Assembly (NCBI GenBank): GCA_001313065.1
Contig: BBFD01000103.1
Span: forward strand, 1-12,768
Direction: 5' to 3'
Length of the DNA stretch: 12,768 nucleotides
Source: Silvimonas sp. JCM 19000
Lineage (GTDB): Bacteria; Pseudomonadota; Gammaproteobacteria; Burkholderiales; Chitinibacteraceae
Position 1 is the first letter of the stretch. Each line of letters starts with the position of its first letter. The translations under genes were made by a program, and so were the position numbers. This document shows positions 1 through 7,909 of this stretch, one piece after another. The notes below the pieces were generated by a model that was not told the origin of the DNA, did no database searches, and saw only the letters and a program-made list of their open reading frames with translations.

Positions 1-1
1 C

Positions 2-645
2 TTGCTGACCGGGCTGGTGCTGGGTGCGCTGGTCGGGGTTGCCGTGGCAGTGGGTGTGGCGTTTTATATCAATCGCGGCACCAATCCCTTTATGAACAAA
101 ACCTCGGCCCCGCCGCCTGATGCGGTGACCAGCGCGCCGGTGGTTGCTCCCAACCAGCCTGAAGTACTGCGCCCGGAAGGCCAGGCCGTGATGTCGCGCA
201 GCCTTTGCCGCAGTCCGGTTCGTCCAGCAACCAGAGCGCAACGGCCAGCGCGGCGCAAACGCCGCCCAAGGCCACCGCCAGCGCGGGCGAACGCTTCGAC
301 TTTTACAAGATGCTGCCGGCCATGTCGGACAAGGCCGAAGCCAAAGCGGCCGCTGCCAACAAAGCCAAAGACAGCGGCGATGCCACGCCGCCCACGACGG
401 TGGAAGCGCCCAAGGGGGCGTATCTGCAAGCGGGCGCTTTCCAGAATGAGCAGGATGCGGACAACCTGAAAGCCAAACTGGCGTTATTAGGCATCGAGGC
501 CCGCATCCAGACCGTCGAAACGCAAGACAAAGGCATCTGGCATCGCGTACGCATCGGCCCGTTTACCAGCGTGTCAGATATGGACAAAGTGCGCAGCGAA
601 CTGCAGGCCAATGGCGTGCAGAGCGCCAACGTCAAGGCACAATAA
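2..645 (+). CDS. SPOR-domain cell-division/envelope protein, 5' truncated, one frameshift
   Basis: The visible part starts inside an N-terminal membrane anchor (about residues 1-22, rich in Gly, Val, Ala and Leu, ending VGVAFYI). A low-complexity Ala/Pro/Ser/Lys linker follows, then a C-terminal SPOR domain from about nt 405 (GAYLQAGAF through WHRVRIGPF to the stop). SPOR domains bind denuded septal peptidoglycan, so this is an FtsN- or DedD-like inner-membrane protein. The start codon lies left of the window. The frame changes once between about 176 and 190, where one base appears to be missing; correction gives 214 visible residues. In many betaproteobacteria this gene lies between argS and dsbA, so argS may be just upstream (inference). 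dsbA follows after 83 bases. The family is clear; which SPOR protein this is stays open. Confidence 0.85.
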
Positions 646-728
646 GCGGCGGGAATTTAATCAGAACGGCGCAGTCATAGTGCCGGTTTTGCATACTTTC
701 GACCTAACGAATAAAAGGACTATCCAGC

Positions 729-1365
729 ATGACCCGTTGGCTCAAGGCGATGTTTATGGCGGTTGGTTTGCTCACGGCGTCGGTCGCCGCGCACGCTGAT
801 ATCAAGGAAGGCACGGAATACAAGCTGCTGACGCCGGCGCAACCGGTGGCGGTGCCGGGCAAGATCGAGGTGATCGAGTTTTTCTGGTACGGCTGCCCGC
901 ATTGCTTCCATATCGAGCCTTACGTTGAAGCGTGGGCCGCCAAACTGCCCAAGGACGTTAACTTCCGCCGCGCCCACGTGGTATGGCAAGGTCGTAACGA
1001 CATCATTGCGCACGCCAAAATCTTTATCGCGCTGAACACCATGGGTATCGCGGGCAAGTATCAACAGGCTGTGTTCAACGCCATCCAGCAAGATGGCCTG
1101 GAACTGCGCAAGGACGACGTGCTGTTTGACTGGGTTAAAAAAGCAAGGTATTGACGTCAACAAGTTCAAGGCGGCGTACAACTCGTTCAGCGGCAGCGTA
1201 GAAATGAACAAGCTGGCCAAGATGGTGCAGGACTATCAGGTGGATGGCGTGCCGATGTTTATCATCAACGGCAAATACGTGACGGCCCCGTCGATGGTGG
1301 GCAAAGAAGACGGCACGGTGCTGACCGTGGTCGATCAGTTGATTGCCAAAGAGCGCAAGAAATAA
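729..1365 (+). CDS. dsbA: Periplasmic thiol:disulfide interchange protein DsbA, one frameshift
   Basis: This is the periplasmic oxidase that donates disulfide bonds to secreted proteins and is reoxidised by DsbB. A signal peptide covers residues 1-23 (cleavage after AHA). The thioredoxin-fold active site WYGCPHC has its CPHC at residues 56-59, and the cis-proline loop GVPMF lies near the C-terminus. The start ATG has an AAGGA ribosome binding site at 715-719. The frame breaks in the A6 run at 1137-1142; with five A's it reads DWVKKQGIDVNKF and gives 211 residues, the usual length for DsbA. The annotated end is the TAA reached in the corrected frame. A terminator follows directly, so the gene ends its transcript. 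Identification is secure; the frameshift is most likely a sequence error. Confidence 0.95.
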
Positions 1366-1383
1366 GCGCGCGGCAGATCAATT

Positions 1384-1415
1384 AAATCAGGCGCTCAAGG
1401 CGCCTGATTTGTTTG
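1384..1415 (+). terminator. Rho-independent terminator after dsbA
   Basis: An 11-bp perfect stem pairs 1384-1394 with 1400-1410 around a 5-base loop, and is followed by TGTTTG. The outer A/T pairs make the hairpin usable on both strands, so it could also stop transcripts arriving from ubiT on the minus strand. It begins 18 bases after the dsbA stop. Confidence 0.85.
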
Positions 1416-1423
1416 CGCCATGC

Positions 1424-1582
1424 ATAGGGTGGGTCTGGACCCACCAGGCAAAGCCATCACCAGGGACAGCGATGGTTGGCATACCGCTGCGTTGAGTGGC
1501 CGTGGGTATTTACCTGGGTGGCATAGCAAAGCGTTGCGCCGTCCGGGTATGGCATTGACGGATGGGTCTAGACCCACCCTAT
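1424..1582. repeat. Inverted-repeat element, copy 1 (159 bp, MITE/REP-like)
   Basis: The two ends are a perfect 12-bp inverted repeat (ATAGGGTGGGTC at 1424-1435, its complement at 1571-1582). The similarity extends to about 34 bp with five mismatches. Each end is itself a small palindrome of the form GGTGGGTC-nn-GACCCACC (1428-1445; 1561-1578 with one mismatch). No protein is encoded. A second, shorter copy with the same ends lies at 9164-9256. This copy sits between the convergent genes dsbA and ubiT. The structure resembles a non-autonomous transposon or REP-type repeat; no transposase and no clear target duplication were seen. Confidence 0.8.
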
Positions 1583-1608
1583 AACAACCGATCCGGATGC
1601 AGCGCTTA

Positions 1609-2047
1609 TTACGGTTGCAGCCAGCGCGCCAACGGCCCCGGCATCATGCTGGCCAGCGCGCTGCGGTCAGTGGTGTCCAGCCAGTTTTTTTAAGATGCAG
1701 TCCCAGTTCGGTGTCGCCCTCGATCTGCAGTTTGCGCTGAAAGAACAGCGTGTCCGGGTCAGTCTGGCCCCGCAGCATGGCGGTAAAGCCGCAAGCTCGG
1801 CCCGCAAGGTCACATCAGCGGCTTTGCTGCTGTGGATAAACCGGCCGCCGGTGTAGCTCAGCGTGACGCCGCAGCCTAGATCCGACACCGCCAGCCGCGC
1901 AGTCTTGCCTTGCAGCCACATAAAATCTTCGTCCGGCCACAAGCGCCGTACCGCCAGGTTCAGCGTCTGGCAAACAACAAAGCCTGCCGGCGCTTCGGGT
2001 AAGTGCGGCGCGATGCGGCGCAGCGGTAACAGCCAATCGGGGTTCAT
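1609..2047 (-). CDS. ubiT: UbiT, SCP2-domain accessory factor for O2-independent ubiquinone synthesis, two frameshifts
   Basis: UbiT carries an SCP2 lipid-binding domain and is thought to present ubiquinone intermediates to the anaerobic pathway. The start ATG overlaps the ubiV stop in an ATGA (2044-2047), showing translational coupling. The N-terminus MNPDWLLPLRRIAPHLPEAP is followed by the SCP2 fold (FMWLQGKTARLAVSDLG) and a C-terminal IEGDTELGLHLKN block typical of the family. Two indels break it: one base is missing at the AAA at 1785-1787, and the T7 run at 1685-1691 is about two bases too long. Correction gives 145 residues ending RWLQP, a normal family length. It is the last gene of ubiUVT and converges on dsbA. 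Confidence 0.88.
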
Positions 2048-2940
2048 GCGTTTGCCTCCTGACACGTAATGCCGGCCTGGCCAAACCAGTAGCCATTAAC
2101 CAGCCCTTCGGGTTGCCACTGTGCAACGTCGGGTTGCACCGATACGCCCTGTAGCGCGGCATGCCAGGCCCGCACCCATTCGCCGGTATGGCGCGCCTGC
2201 GGCTGATGCGCAGCGTGCTGATGCCTGCGGCGCGGATTTGCGGCAACAGGTTCCACAAACTGTGGCAGGCGGCGGATTGGGTCTGGATGCCATTCAGGCG
2301 CAAAAAACGGTTGCTGCTCGCGCGTGCGCATCACCATGCCGTCCGGATGTTCCAGGCAGACAAATTCGCAGCGATCTTTATTGCGATCGTAATGGCGGGC
2401 GGTAAAGCAGCGCGCTGACCACGCCAGCGGCAAATGACCATGCGCAAACAGTTCGATCGGCACCAGATGCTGGCTCTCGGCGCGTACGGCATTGAGCGTA
2501 TCGCGGCTGATTTCCACCGGTGGCACCCAGCGGCACGCGCCCAGACCCACATACCAATCCAGCGTGGCGCCGGAATAAATGTTCAGATGCGGCCCGGCTA
2601 CAAACGGCAGACCGGCATCGGCCGCCACTTTGACTGCGCCTGGATCGTTGGCTTCGATCAGAAAACCGGCGTTGGCCAGCTTGCGTAGCGCAATCAGATC
2701 GCCCCCCGATTCCAGCAAGGCCTGCGATGACAGCACCACGGTCTTGCCTGCGGCCTGCAGGGTGGCGGCGATATCCAGCCAGTCATTCAGGCGCATCTCA
2801 TGGCGGCGCGAGCACACGACTTCGCCCAGATAAACCCGCTCTACCGGCCAGGTGCTGACGGCGGCGTAGAAACGTTGGATGGTGGCTTGCGGCCAGTAAT
2901 ACAGCAGCGGGCCGAGCGATAGATTGATGGTGTTTTCCAT
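2044..2940 (-). CDS. ubiV: UbiV, Fe-S protein for O2-independent ubiquinone hydroxylation, two compensating frameshifts
   Basis: UbiV belongs to the peptidase U32-like family and forms a heterodimer with UbiU that hydroxylates ubiquinone precursors without oxygen. Cysteines at residues 43, 178, 191 and 195 reproduce the C...C-x12-C-x3-C pattern that binds the 4Fe-4S cluster in Escherichia coli UbiV. The frame looks open throughout, but the stretch 2203-2301 is read in the wrong frame. An extra A in the A6 run at 2302-2307 is compensated by a missing G near 2201-2202. The correct frame gives RLNGIQTQSAACHSLWNLLP, the conserved family motif. The gene starts 10 bases after the ubiU stop and overlaps the ubiT start. 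The length, 298 residues, is normal. Confidence 0.93.
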   Translation of the reverse strand: MENTINLSLGPLLYYWPQATIQRFYAAVSTWPVERVYLGEVVCSRRHEMRLNDWLDIAATLQAAGKTVVLSSQALLESGGDLIALRKLANAGFLIEANDPGAVKVAADAGLPFVAGPHLNIYSGATLDWYVGLGACRWVPPVEISRDTLNAVRAESQHLVPIELFAHGHLPLAWSARCFTARHYDRNKDRCEFVCLEHPDGMVMRTREQQPFFAPEWHPDPIRRLPQFVEPVAANPRRRHQHAAHQPQARHTGEWVRAWHAALQGVSVQPDVAQWQPEGLVNGYWFGQAGITCQEANA

Positions 2941-2950
2941 GCCTGTAGCC

Positions 2951-3948
2951 TCAGCGCCACGGTCGGTGATAGGCGCCCAGCGTTTGCTGGTGGCCTTCAG
3001 AAACGGCAGTCAGCTGCGCCGCCCACGCGGGATCAACCGCATAGTCGGGGCGCCCGGCGGCGTCCAGTGCGGCGCGTAGCACCCGCGTTACTTGCGCCGT
3101 ATACACCGGGCTGCGCTGGCGCCTTCAACCTTGATGGCGGCTACGCCGATGCGCAGCAATTCGGGCAAGACCGACAAGGTATTCAGACTGGTCGGCTCTT
3201 CCAGCGCGTAATAGGTGCTGCCGCCGACATCAAAGCGGCCTTTGCACAAGGTGGGATAACCGGCCGCTTCGCCCGGGGCAAAGCGATCAATCAGAATCTG
3301 GTTAAGCCGCGCACTCAGCACATCCTGTTGTTGCAGCCACTGCACATGGCTGGCGGGCGAGCACACGCCATGGGTGTTGGGCGATTCGCCAGTGGCGTAC
3401 GACGACAATGCGCAGCGGCCTTCGGCCATCACGCACAGGCTGCCAAAGCCGAAGACTTCAATCTGTACTGGCGTGTTTTGCGCCACCTGCGCTACTTGCG
3501 CCAGCGTGAGCACGCGCGGCAACACCACGCGCTGGATACCAAAGTGCTGATGCGCCAGATTGATGGCCTCGGCATTGGTGGCCGAGCCTTGCACCGAGAG
3601 ATGCAAACGCAGTTGTGGATGCCGATGGTGTGCATAAGCCAGCAAACCCATATCGGCCAGGATGACCGCATCGGCGCCCGCATCGGCGGCGCGGTCGACC
3701 GCGGCATACCATTGCGCTACGCGGCCGGCCTGCATATAGGTATTGATCGCGATCAGTACCTTGCGGCCTTTGCGCTGGGCCAGCGCAATGCCGCGCGCCA
3801 GTTGGGCATCGGTAAAATTCAGCCCGGCAAAGTTGCGGGCATTGGTGGGATCTTTAAAGCCGACGTAAACGGCGTCGGCACCGTGTTCGATTGCTTGTTC
3901 CAGCGCGGCCAGACTGCCCGCCGGACAAACCAGTTCTGGAAGCGCCAC
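2951..3948 (-). CDS. ubiU: UbiU, peptidase U32-family Fe-S protein for O2-independent ubiquinone synthesis, one frameshift
   Basis: This is the partner of UbiV. The N-terminal ELVCPAGS and the following ADAVYVGF are typical of the U32 family. Cysteines at residues 172, 179, 196 and 235 match the four 4Fe-4S ligands of E. coli UbiU (169, 176, 193, 232) with constant spacing. A missing base near 3120-3121 truncates the open frame; with one base restored it reads through KVEGRQRSPVYTAQVTRVL to the TGA at 2951-2953, giving 332 residues, against 331 in E. coli. The likely start is GTG at 3946-3948, because no ATG fits and the N-terminus aligns with the family; its ribosome binding site is weak. 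It heads ubiUVT and has an FNR-type box about 60 bases upstream. Confidence 0.93.
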
Positions 3949-4008
3949 GTGAGCCGCCCTGGGTAAGTCAGACCGGGGGCAGCTTAAGCGGCTTTGTCCG
4001 CAACAAAT

Positions 4009-4022
4009 TTAATCTGGATCAA
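4009..4022 (-). promoter_or_regulatory. Candidate FNR/ANR box upstream of ubiU
   Basis: On the minus strand the site reads TTGAT-CCAG-ATTAA, matching the FNR consensus TTGAT-N4-ATCAA at 9 of 10 defined positions. Its centre is about 67 bases upstream of the ubiU start codon. A class II placement (centre at -41.5) would put the transcription start near 3974 with a poor -10 (TAAGCT, 3981-3986). It partly overlaps a 12-bp palindrome, ATCAAGCTTGAT, at 4018-4029. Fnr control of ubiUV is established in E. coli. Binding here is inference. Confidence 0.6.
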
Positions 4023-4098
4023 GCTTGATGCAAACGGCATAGCGTATTGGGGCCACGTCTGCGGACGATGGGCCCCGACCCGTTCGCGCAGCGGTGTT

Positions 4099-5039
4099 TT
4101 AGCCCGGCCACTGCTCGCCAAATGCTGCCGCGTAGCGCGCCTTGATGTCTTCCAGCTCGACTTCATGGTTCTGTGCCCCGCGCCGCGCAATTTTAAGCGA
4201 ACCGAGCAAAGACGCCAGTTGGCCGGTGCTTTGCCAGCCCCAGCCTTTGCTGATGCCGTACAACAAGCCCGCGCGGAAGGCATCGCCGCACCCGGTCGGA
4301 TCAATCACCGCCGCCGCAGGCACCACCGGAATACGGTAGATCTGGCCATCAGCGTGAATCTCGCGCCTTCGCCCCCCAATGTCACCACCAGCGCTTTGAC
4401 TTTGCGCGCCAGTTGATCCAGCGCCACGCCGGTCTTGCGCGCGACCACTTCGGCTTCGTAGTCGTTCACGGTGAGGTAATCGGCTTGTTCGATCATTTCG
4501 AGCAATTCATCGCCCGAGAACAAGGGCAGCGCCTGACCCGGATCAAAGATAAACGGCACGGCCATTTCACTAAGTTGCTGGCAGCGCGCTGCATGCCCAG
4601 CTTGCCATCGGGGCCGACGATGCCCAGTTCCACCGGCACGCCAATATCCTGGGTGCGGATAAAATGCGACAGATTCATCGCGCCCGGGTGGAAGGCGGCA
4701 ATCTGGTTGTCGTCCAGATCGCAGGTGACAAAACATTGCGCGGTAAATTGCTCGGGCAGTTCACGGATGCCTGCGCGCGAAATGCCTAGCGTATCCATGC
4801 GTTTGGCGTAGGGGCCAAAGTCGCTGCCCACCGTGCCCACCACCAGCGGATCGCCGCCCAGGCCCTTCAGCGTGTAACCGATATTGCCGGCACAGCCACC
4901 CAGTTCGCGCCGCATTTCCGGCACCAGAAACGAGATCGACAGAATGTGCAATTGATCGGGCAGCAAATGGTTTTTTAAAGCGATCTTCAAACACCATGAT
5001 GGTGTCGTAAGCGATCGAACCGCTGATCAGGATGGCCAT
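4099..5039 (-). CDS. PfkB-family carbohydrate/nucleoside kinase (adenosine kinase-like), three frameshifts
   Basis: This is a ribokinase-fold enzyme that phosphorylates a sugar or nucleoside with ATP. It begins MAILISGSIAYDTIMVF. The first PfkB signature is GGCAGNIGYTLKGLGG, and the second is DPTGCGDAFRAGLLYG, with the catalytic Asp in GCGD where many relatives have GAGD. Three indels break the frame: the T6 run at 4971-4976 (one too many; corrected RFKNHLLPDQ), a missing base near 4579-4582 and a missing base near 4359-4361. Correction gives 313 residues, the usual size. The start ATG has only a weak ribosome binding site. It is divergent from slyX and lies upstream of ubiUVT on the same strand, separated by 150 bases. 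The substrate cannot be read from sequence; adenosine kinase-like is the best subgroup guess. Confidence 0.88.
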
Positions 5040-5080
5040 GGCGTTCTCGAAAGGAGGAATGCGCGCATTATGACATTTTT

Positions 5081-5108
5081 TTGTTGGCCGCCGCACCGCG
5101 TGTACACT
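5081..5108 (+). promoter_or_regulatory. Candidate sigma-70 promoter for slyX
   Basis: TTGTTG at 5081-5086 and TACACT at 5103-5108 are separated by 16 bases. Each box matches four of the six bases of its consensus. The start codon of slyX lies 45 bases downstream of the -10. Confidence 0.4.
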
Positions 5109-5152
5109 GCGCGCCCAGCCCTCCCAACCATGCACGCTCAGGAGCCCATCCG

Positions 5153-5356
5153 ATGGACGACAGCCGCATCACCGAGCTCGAAATCAAAACCGCGCTGCAA
5201 GAAGATCTGCTCGAAACCCTGAATGGCATCGTGGCCGAACAAGCCATGCAGATCAGCCGCTTGCAGCAGGAAGTGCGCGAACTGGCGGGCTATTTGCGCG
5301 CGATGGAAAACACCCAGCGCGGCAGCCCGGCGCAAGAAGTACCGCCGCATTATTAA
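5153..5356 (+). CDS. slyX: SlyX family protein
   Basis: A 67-residue acidic protein whose residues 1-50 form a continuous heptad pattern (ITELEIKTALQEDLLETLN, then ISRLQQEVRELAGYL), i.e. a coiled coil. The tail ends in PPHY, the hallmark of SlyX. Its molecular role is unknown in any organism. The start ATG has AGGAG at 5140-5144, eight bases upstream. It is one of only three genes here with no frame disruption. Its TAA stop overlaps the aceK stop on the other strand. Confidence 0.9.
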   Translation: MDDSRITELEIKTALQEDLLETLNGIVAEQAMQISRLQQEVRELAGYLRAMENTQRGSPAQEVPPHY

Positions 5357-7140
5357 GTGACCGTGTCCGCTGCCACTGGCTTGGCAAAGCGCTGGCCAAA
5401 GCGCAGCGATTGCGGGTACGGAAAGAAATCCTCAACGATGCCTGCCTTGATGCGTTCACGCGTGTTGCGCCAGAACGCCGGGTCGAGCAAGTCGGCGTGA
5501 TATTGCAGAAACGCGGCGCGAATATCTGGCCGCGTTAATAAAAAAACGTGCCGAATTCTTCCGGATACACCTCGTTTTTATGCCGGTGTACCAGGCCTCG
5601 CCACTCAGTTCGTATTCGGGTGCAATCGGCGCAGGAATACGACGGAAATCGCAATCGGTCATATATTCGATTTCGTCGTAATCATAGAAAACGATGCGGC
5701 CGGCACGGGTGGAACCAAAGTTTTTTAAACAGCATGTCGCCAGGAAAGATATTGGCGATGGCCAGTTCGCGCAGCGCATTGCCGTAATCGCGGATGGCCT
5801 CTTCCACCACCGGGCCGCGATGCAGATCGAGCAGCATATTCAGCGGCACCATGCGGCGCTCGATATATAAATGGCGGATCACCACGGTATCGCCATCCTC
5901 TTCCAGCATTGATGGCGCCAGCCGCCGTAATTCATCGATCAGCGCGTCGTCGCAGCGCGCACGCGGCAAAGCCACATCCGAGAATTCCCACGAATCGGCC
6001 ATGCGGCCAACGCGGTCGTGCTGTTTAACCATCTGGTATTTGGCGCGCACCAAAGCGCGATCCACTTCTTTGGGCGGCGCAATCACGTCTTTGATGACTT
6101 TGAAGACAAACGGAAACGACGGCAGCGTAAACACGATCATCACCATGCCTTGATGCCCGGCGCGGCGGTAAAGCGGTCGGTGGAATGGCGCAGATGGTGG
6201 AACAACTCCCGGTAAAACATGGTTTTACCCTGCTTGCCCAGGCCGAGGATGGTGTAGAGCTCGGCGCGTGAGGTTTCCGGAATCAGCTCATGCAAAAAAA
6301 ACTGCACCGTGGCCGAAGGCACTTCCATATCCACCAGAAAATAGGCGCGCGATAAAGAAAACAGATGGCGGATATGGTCGGCATTGAACAGCGCCGCGTC
6401 GATATACAGTTGGCCTGCGTCATTGCGATATAACGGTAGCGCAAACGGAATTTCGACATCGCCATTAATCGCCCGCCCAATCAGATAAGCCGCTTTGCCG
6501 CGATAAAACGCCGATGCCACCACCTGGATTTGCGCATTGAACGCCAGCTTGGGCCAATGGCCGATATGCGCGTGGACGGCGCGCAAGATGTAACGCACAT
6601 CGCGCTTGAGATCTTCAAACGGCAGATTGAATTTGAAGTCGAGCAGCATTTGCTCAATCGAATCTTCCAGCCAGCTGCGTGTGGGGTAATAGGTACGATA
6701 GGCCGGCGGTTCGCTCTCTTCGATATATTCAGTCGAGACGGCCGGGCGATAAAAAAAATGAAGTCGTTGTGAAAGTAATTGCGATGCAGGATGTGGCAAC
6801 ACACCGAATTAAAAAAACGTCTCGGCCAGTTCCGGTTGTTTATGGTTGATCAGCAAGCCGACATAAGCGGCTTTGGTTTGCGCCCATACCGTTTCTGGCA
6901 GCGTTGCAATATCAAAGTCTTGCTGGATGCGCGCGATGGTTTCGGTCACGCGTCGATCATAAAAAAAGTAATGCGGTCGCGCACCGCATCGCGCTGGGCA
7001 TGCACCTTGCCCGCCTCAAAATTGGCCTGGGCCAGCCGGCTGCAATCGCGGAACAAACGATAGTGGCAATCAAAGCCATCAAGTATCGTGCGCGCCAGGC
7101 TGGCGGCAGGGCTGAGCGGGGCAGAATCGGATGGCGACAT
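5353..7140 (-). CDS. aceK: Isocitrate dehydrogenase kinase/phosphatase AceK, seven frameshifts
   Basis: AceK phosphorylates and dephosphorylates isocitrate dehydrogenase, switching carbon between the TCA cycle and the glyoxylate shunt. Visible family blocks in order are [36 protein letters not shown], the nucleotide-binding region [40 protein letters not shown], and the C-terminal [10 protein letters not shown]. The start ATG at 7138-7140 has an AGGA ten bases upstream. The frame is broken at the A7 runs 6961-6967, 6811-6817 and 5540-5546, the A8 run 6751-6758, the T6 run 5721-5726, and by missing bases near 6149 and 5579. Corrected, it encodes about 592 residues, as expected. No aceA or aceB lies nearby. 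Its stop overlaps slyX; yaeQ lies upstream on the same strand. Confidence 0.92.
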
Positions 7141-7209
7141 GGCAGCGCGTCCTGGCGGGCGGGCTTTTGATCTTGAGCGCGCGCCTGGACGCGCGGCATC
7201 AGGCTTAAC

Positions 7210-7262
7210 CCGCAATGTGCCGATTCAAACACATTACGGGCCGCGTATTGCAGCCAATACGC
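7210..7262 (-). other. Two tandem RNA hairpins between yaeQ and aceK
   Basis: Directly after the yaeQ stop, the minus strand can fold GCGTATTG-GCTG-CAATACGC (7243-7262, perfect 8-bp stem). A second hairpin follows (7210-7239) with a 10-bp stem containing one G-U pair and a 10-base loop. Neither is followed by a U-run on the minus strand, so they may attenuate, stabilise or mark the end of yaeQ mRNA. No known RNA family is recognised. Confidence 0.55.
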
Positions 7263-7805
7263 TTATTTGAGGACGTTCCAGCTGATGTGCAGATTGGTTT
7301 TGTCGTCCGACAGCCACACCTCGGCATCCTGGATGGTGCATTGCAATTGCATCGTGCGCTCGGCCATCGCCGCCAGGCCCGCCATGGTGTCGCCCGAGAC
7401 GTGCACCACATGCAGATTATCAAAACGCTGAATGGTGGCGCGGTTGGCCTCAAACCACATCTCGGCGGTCTTGCCGCTGCCATAGGCGTAAATCCACGCT
7501 TGCTGGCTGCGCTGGCTGAGTTTGCGGATGCGCTTGTCATCGGGCAGGCCCAGATCAATCCACAGTTCCACTTCATCGATCAGCGATTTTTTTTGCCAGA
7601 GCGCGGCGTCGTCTTCGTCGCTGATGCCACGGCCAAAGGCCAGGGTTTCGCTGGCATGGCAGGCAAAGGCCAGCACGCGCAGCATCATGCGCTCGTCGGT
7701 CTCGGAAGGATGGCGCGCGATGGTCAGGTTATGGCTGGCGTAGTAGCCACGGTCCATGTCACTGATATTGAGGTCGGCTTTGTAAATGGTGGCTTTGAGT
7801 GCCAT
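7263..7805 (-). CDS. yaeQ: YaeQ family protein
   Basis: A complete 180-residue member of the YaeQ family, which has a PD-(D/E)XK nuclease-like fold but no proven biochemical role. It starts MALKATIYKADLNISDMDRG and contains the family blocks SETDERMMLRVLAFA, ELWIDLGLPDDKRIRK and NLHISWNVLK at the C-terminus. E. coli YaeQ has 181 residues. The T8 run at 7587-7594 encodes the two lysines of LWQKKSL; relatives appear to have one residue fewer there, so three bases may be surplus without breaking the frame. It is divergent from the oxidoreductase gene and sits upstream of aceK. Confidence 0.92.
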   Translation of the reverse strand: MALKATIYKADLNISDMDRGYYASHNLTIARHPSETDERMMLRVLAFACHASETLAFGRGISDEDDAALWQKKSLIDEVELWIDLGLPDDKRIRKLSQRSQQAWIYAYGSGKTAEMWFEANRATIQRFDNLHVVHVSGDTMAGLAAMAERTMQLQCTIQDAEVWLSDDKTNLHISWNVLK

Positions 7806-7909
7806 GGTCTGTCCGTGCGGCGCAAAAGGTCGCCAGTGTAGTGGCAGCGCCCGCGTCTGGCGAGGGCGCTGCGGGTAGAATGCCGGGTTTACTTGCCGCA
7901 GGCCTCACC

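Noticed and set aside
720..1220. A 166-codon minus-strand frame opposite dsbA
   Set aside because: It lies entirely opposite dsbA and shows no family features.
3067..3966. A 299-codon open frame on the plus strand opposite ubiU
   Set aside because: It has no recognisable domain and mirrors the whole of ubiU, whose cysteine ligands and family motifs are clear. Long antisense frames are common in GC-rich DNA.
3984..4304. A 106-codon minus-strand frame covering the pfkB 3' end and the ubiU leader
   Set aside because: It is an alternative frame of pfkB extended into the spacer, with no ribosome binding site or recognisable domain.
5050..5220. A perfect AAAGGAGG at 5050-5057 followed by ATG at 5070 on the plus strand, opening about 50 codons
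   Set aside because: The frame runs into slyX out of phase and its residues look like noise; a leader peptide is possible but unsupported.
5353..7140. aceK as a decayed pseudogene
   Set aside because: Every break lies at a homopolymer or short run, all family blocks survive, and corrected length is right; neighbours show the same error pattern.
7876..7881. TAGAAT as a -10 box for the oxidoreductase
   Set aside because: No acceptable -35 lies at 15-19 bases upstream.
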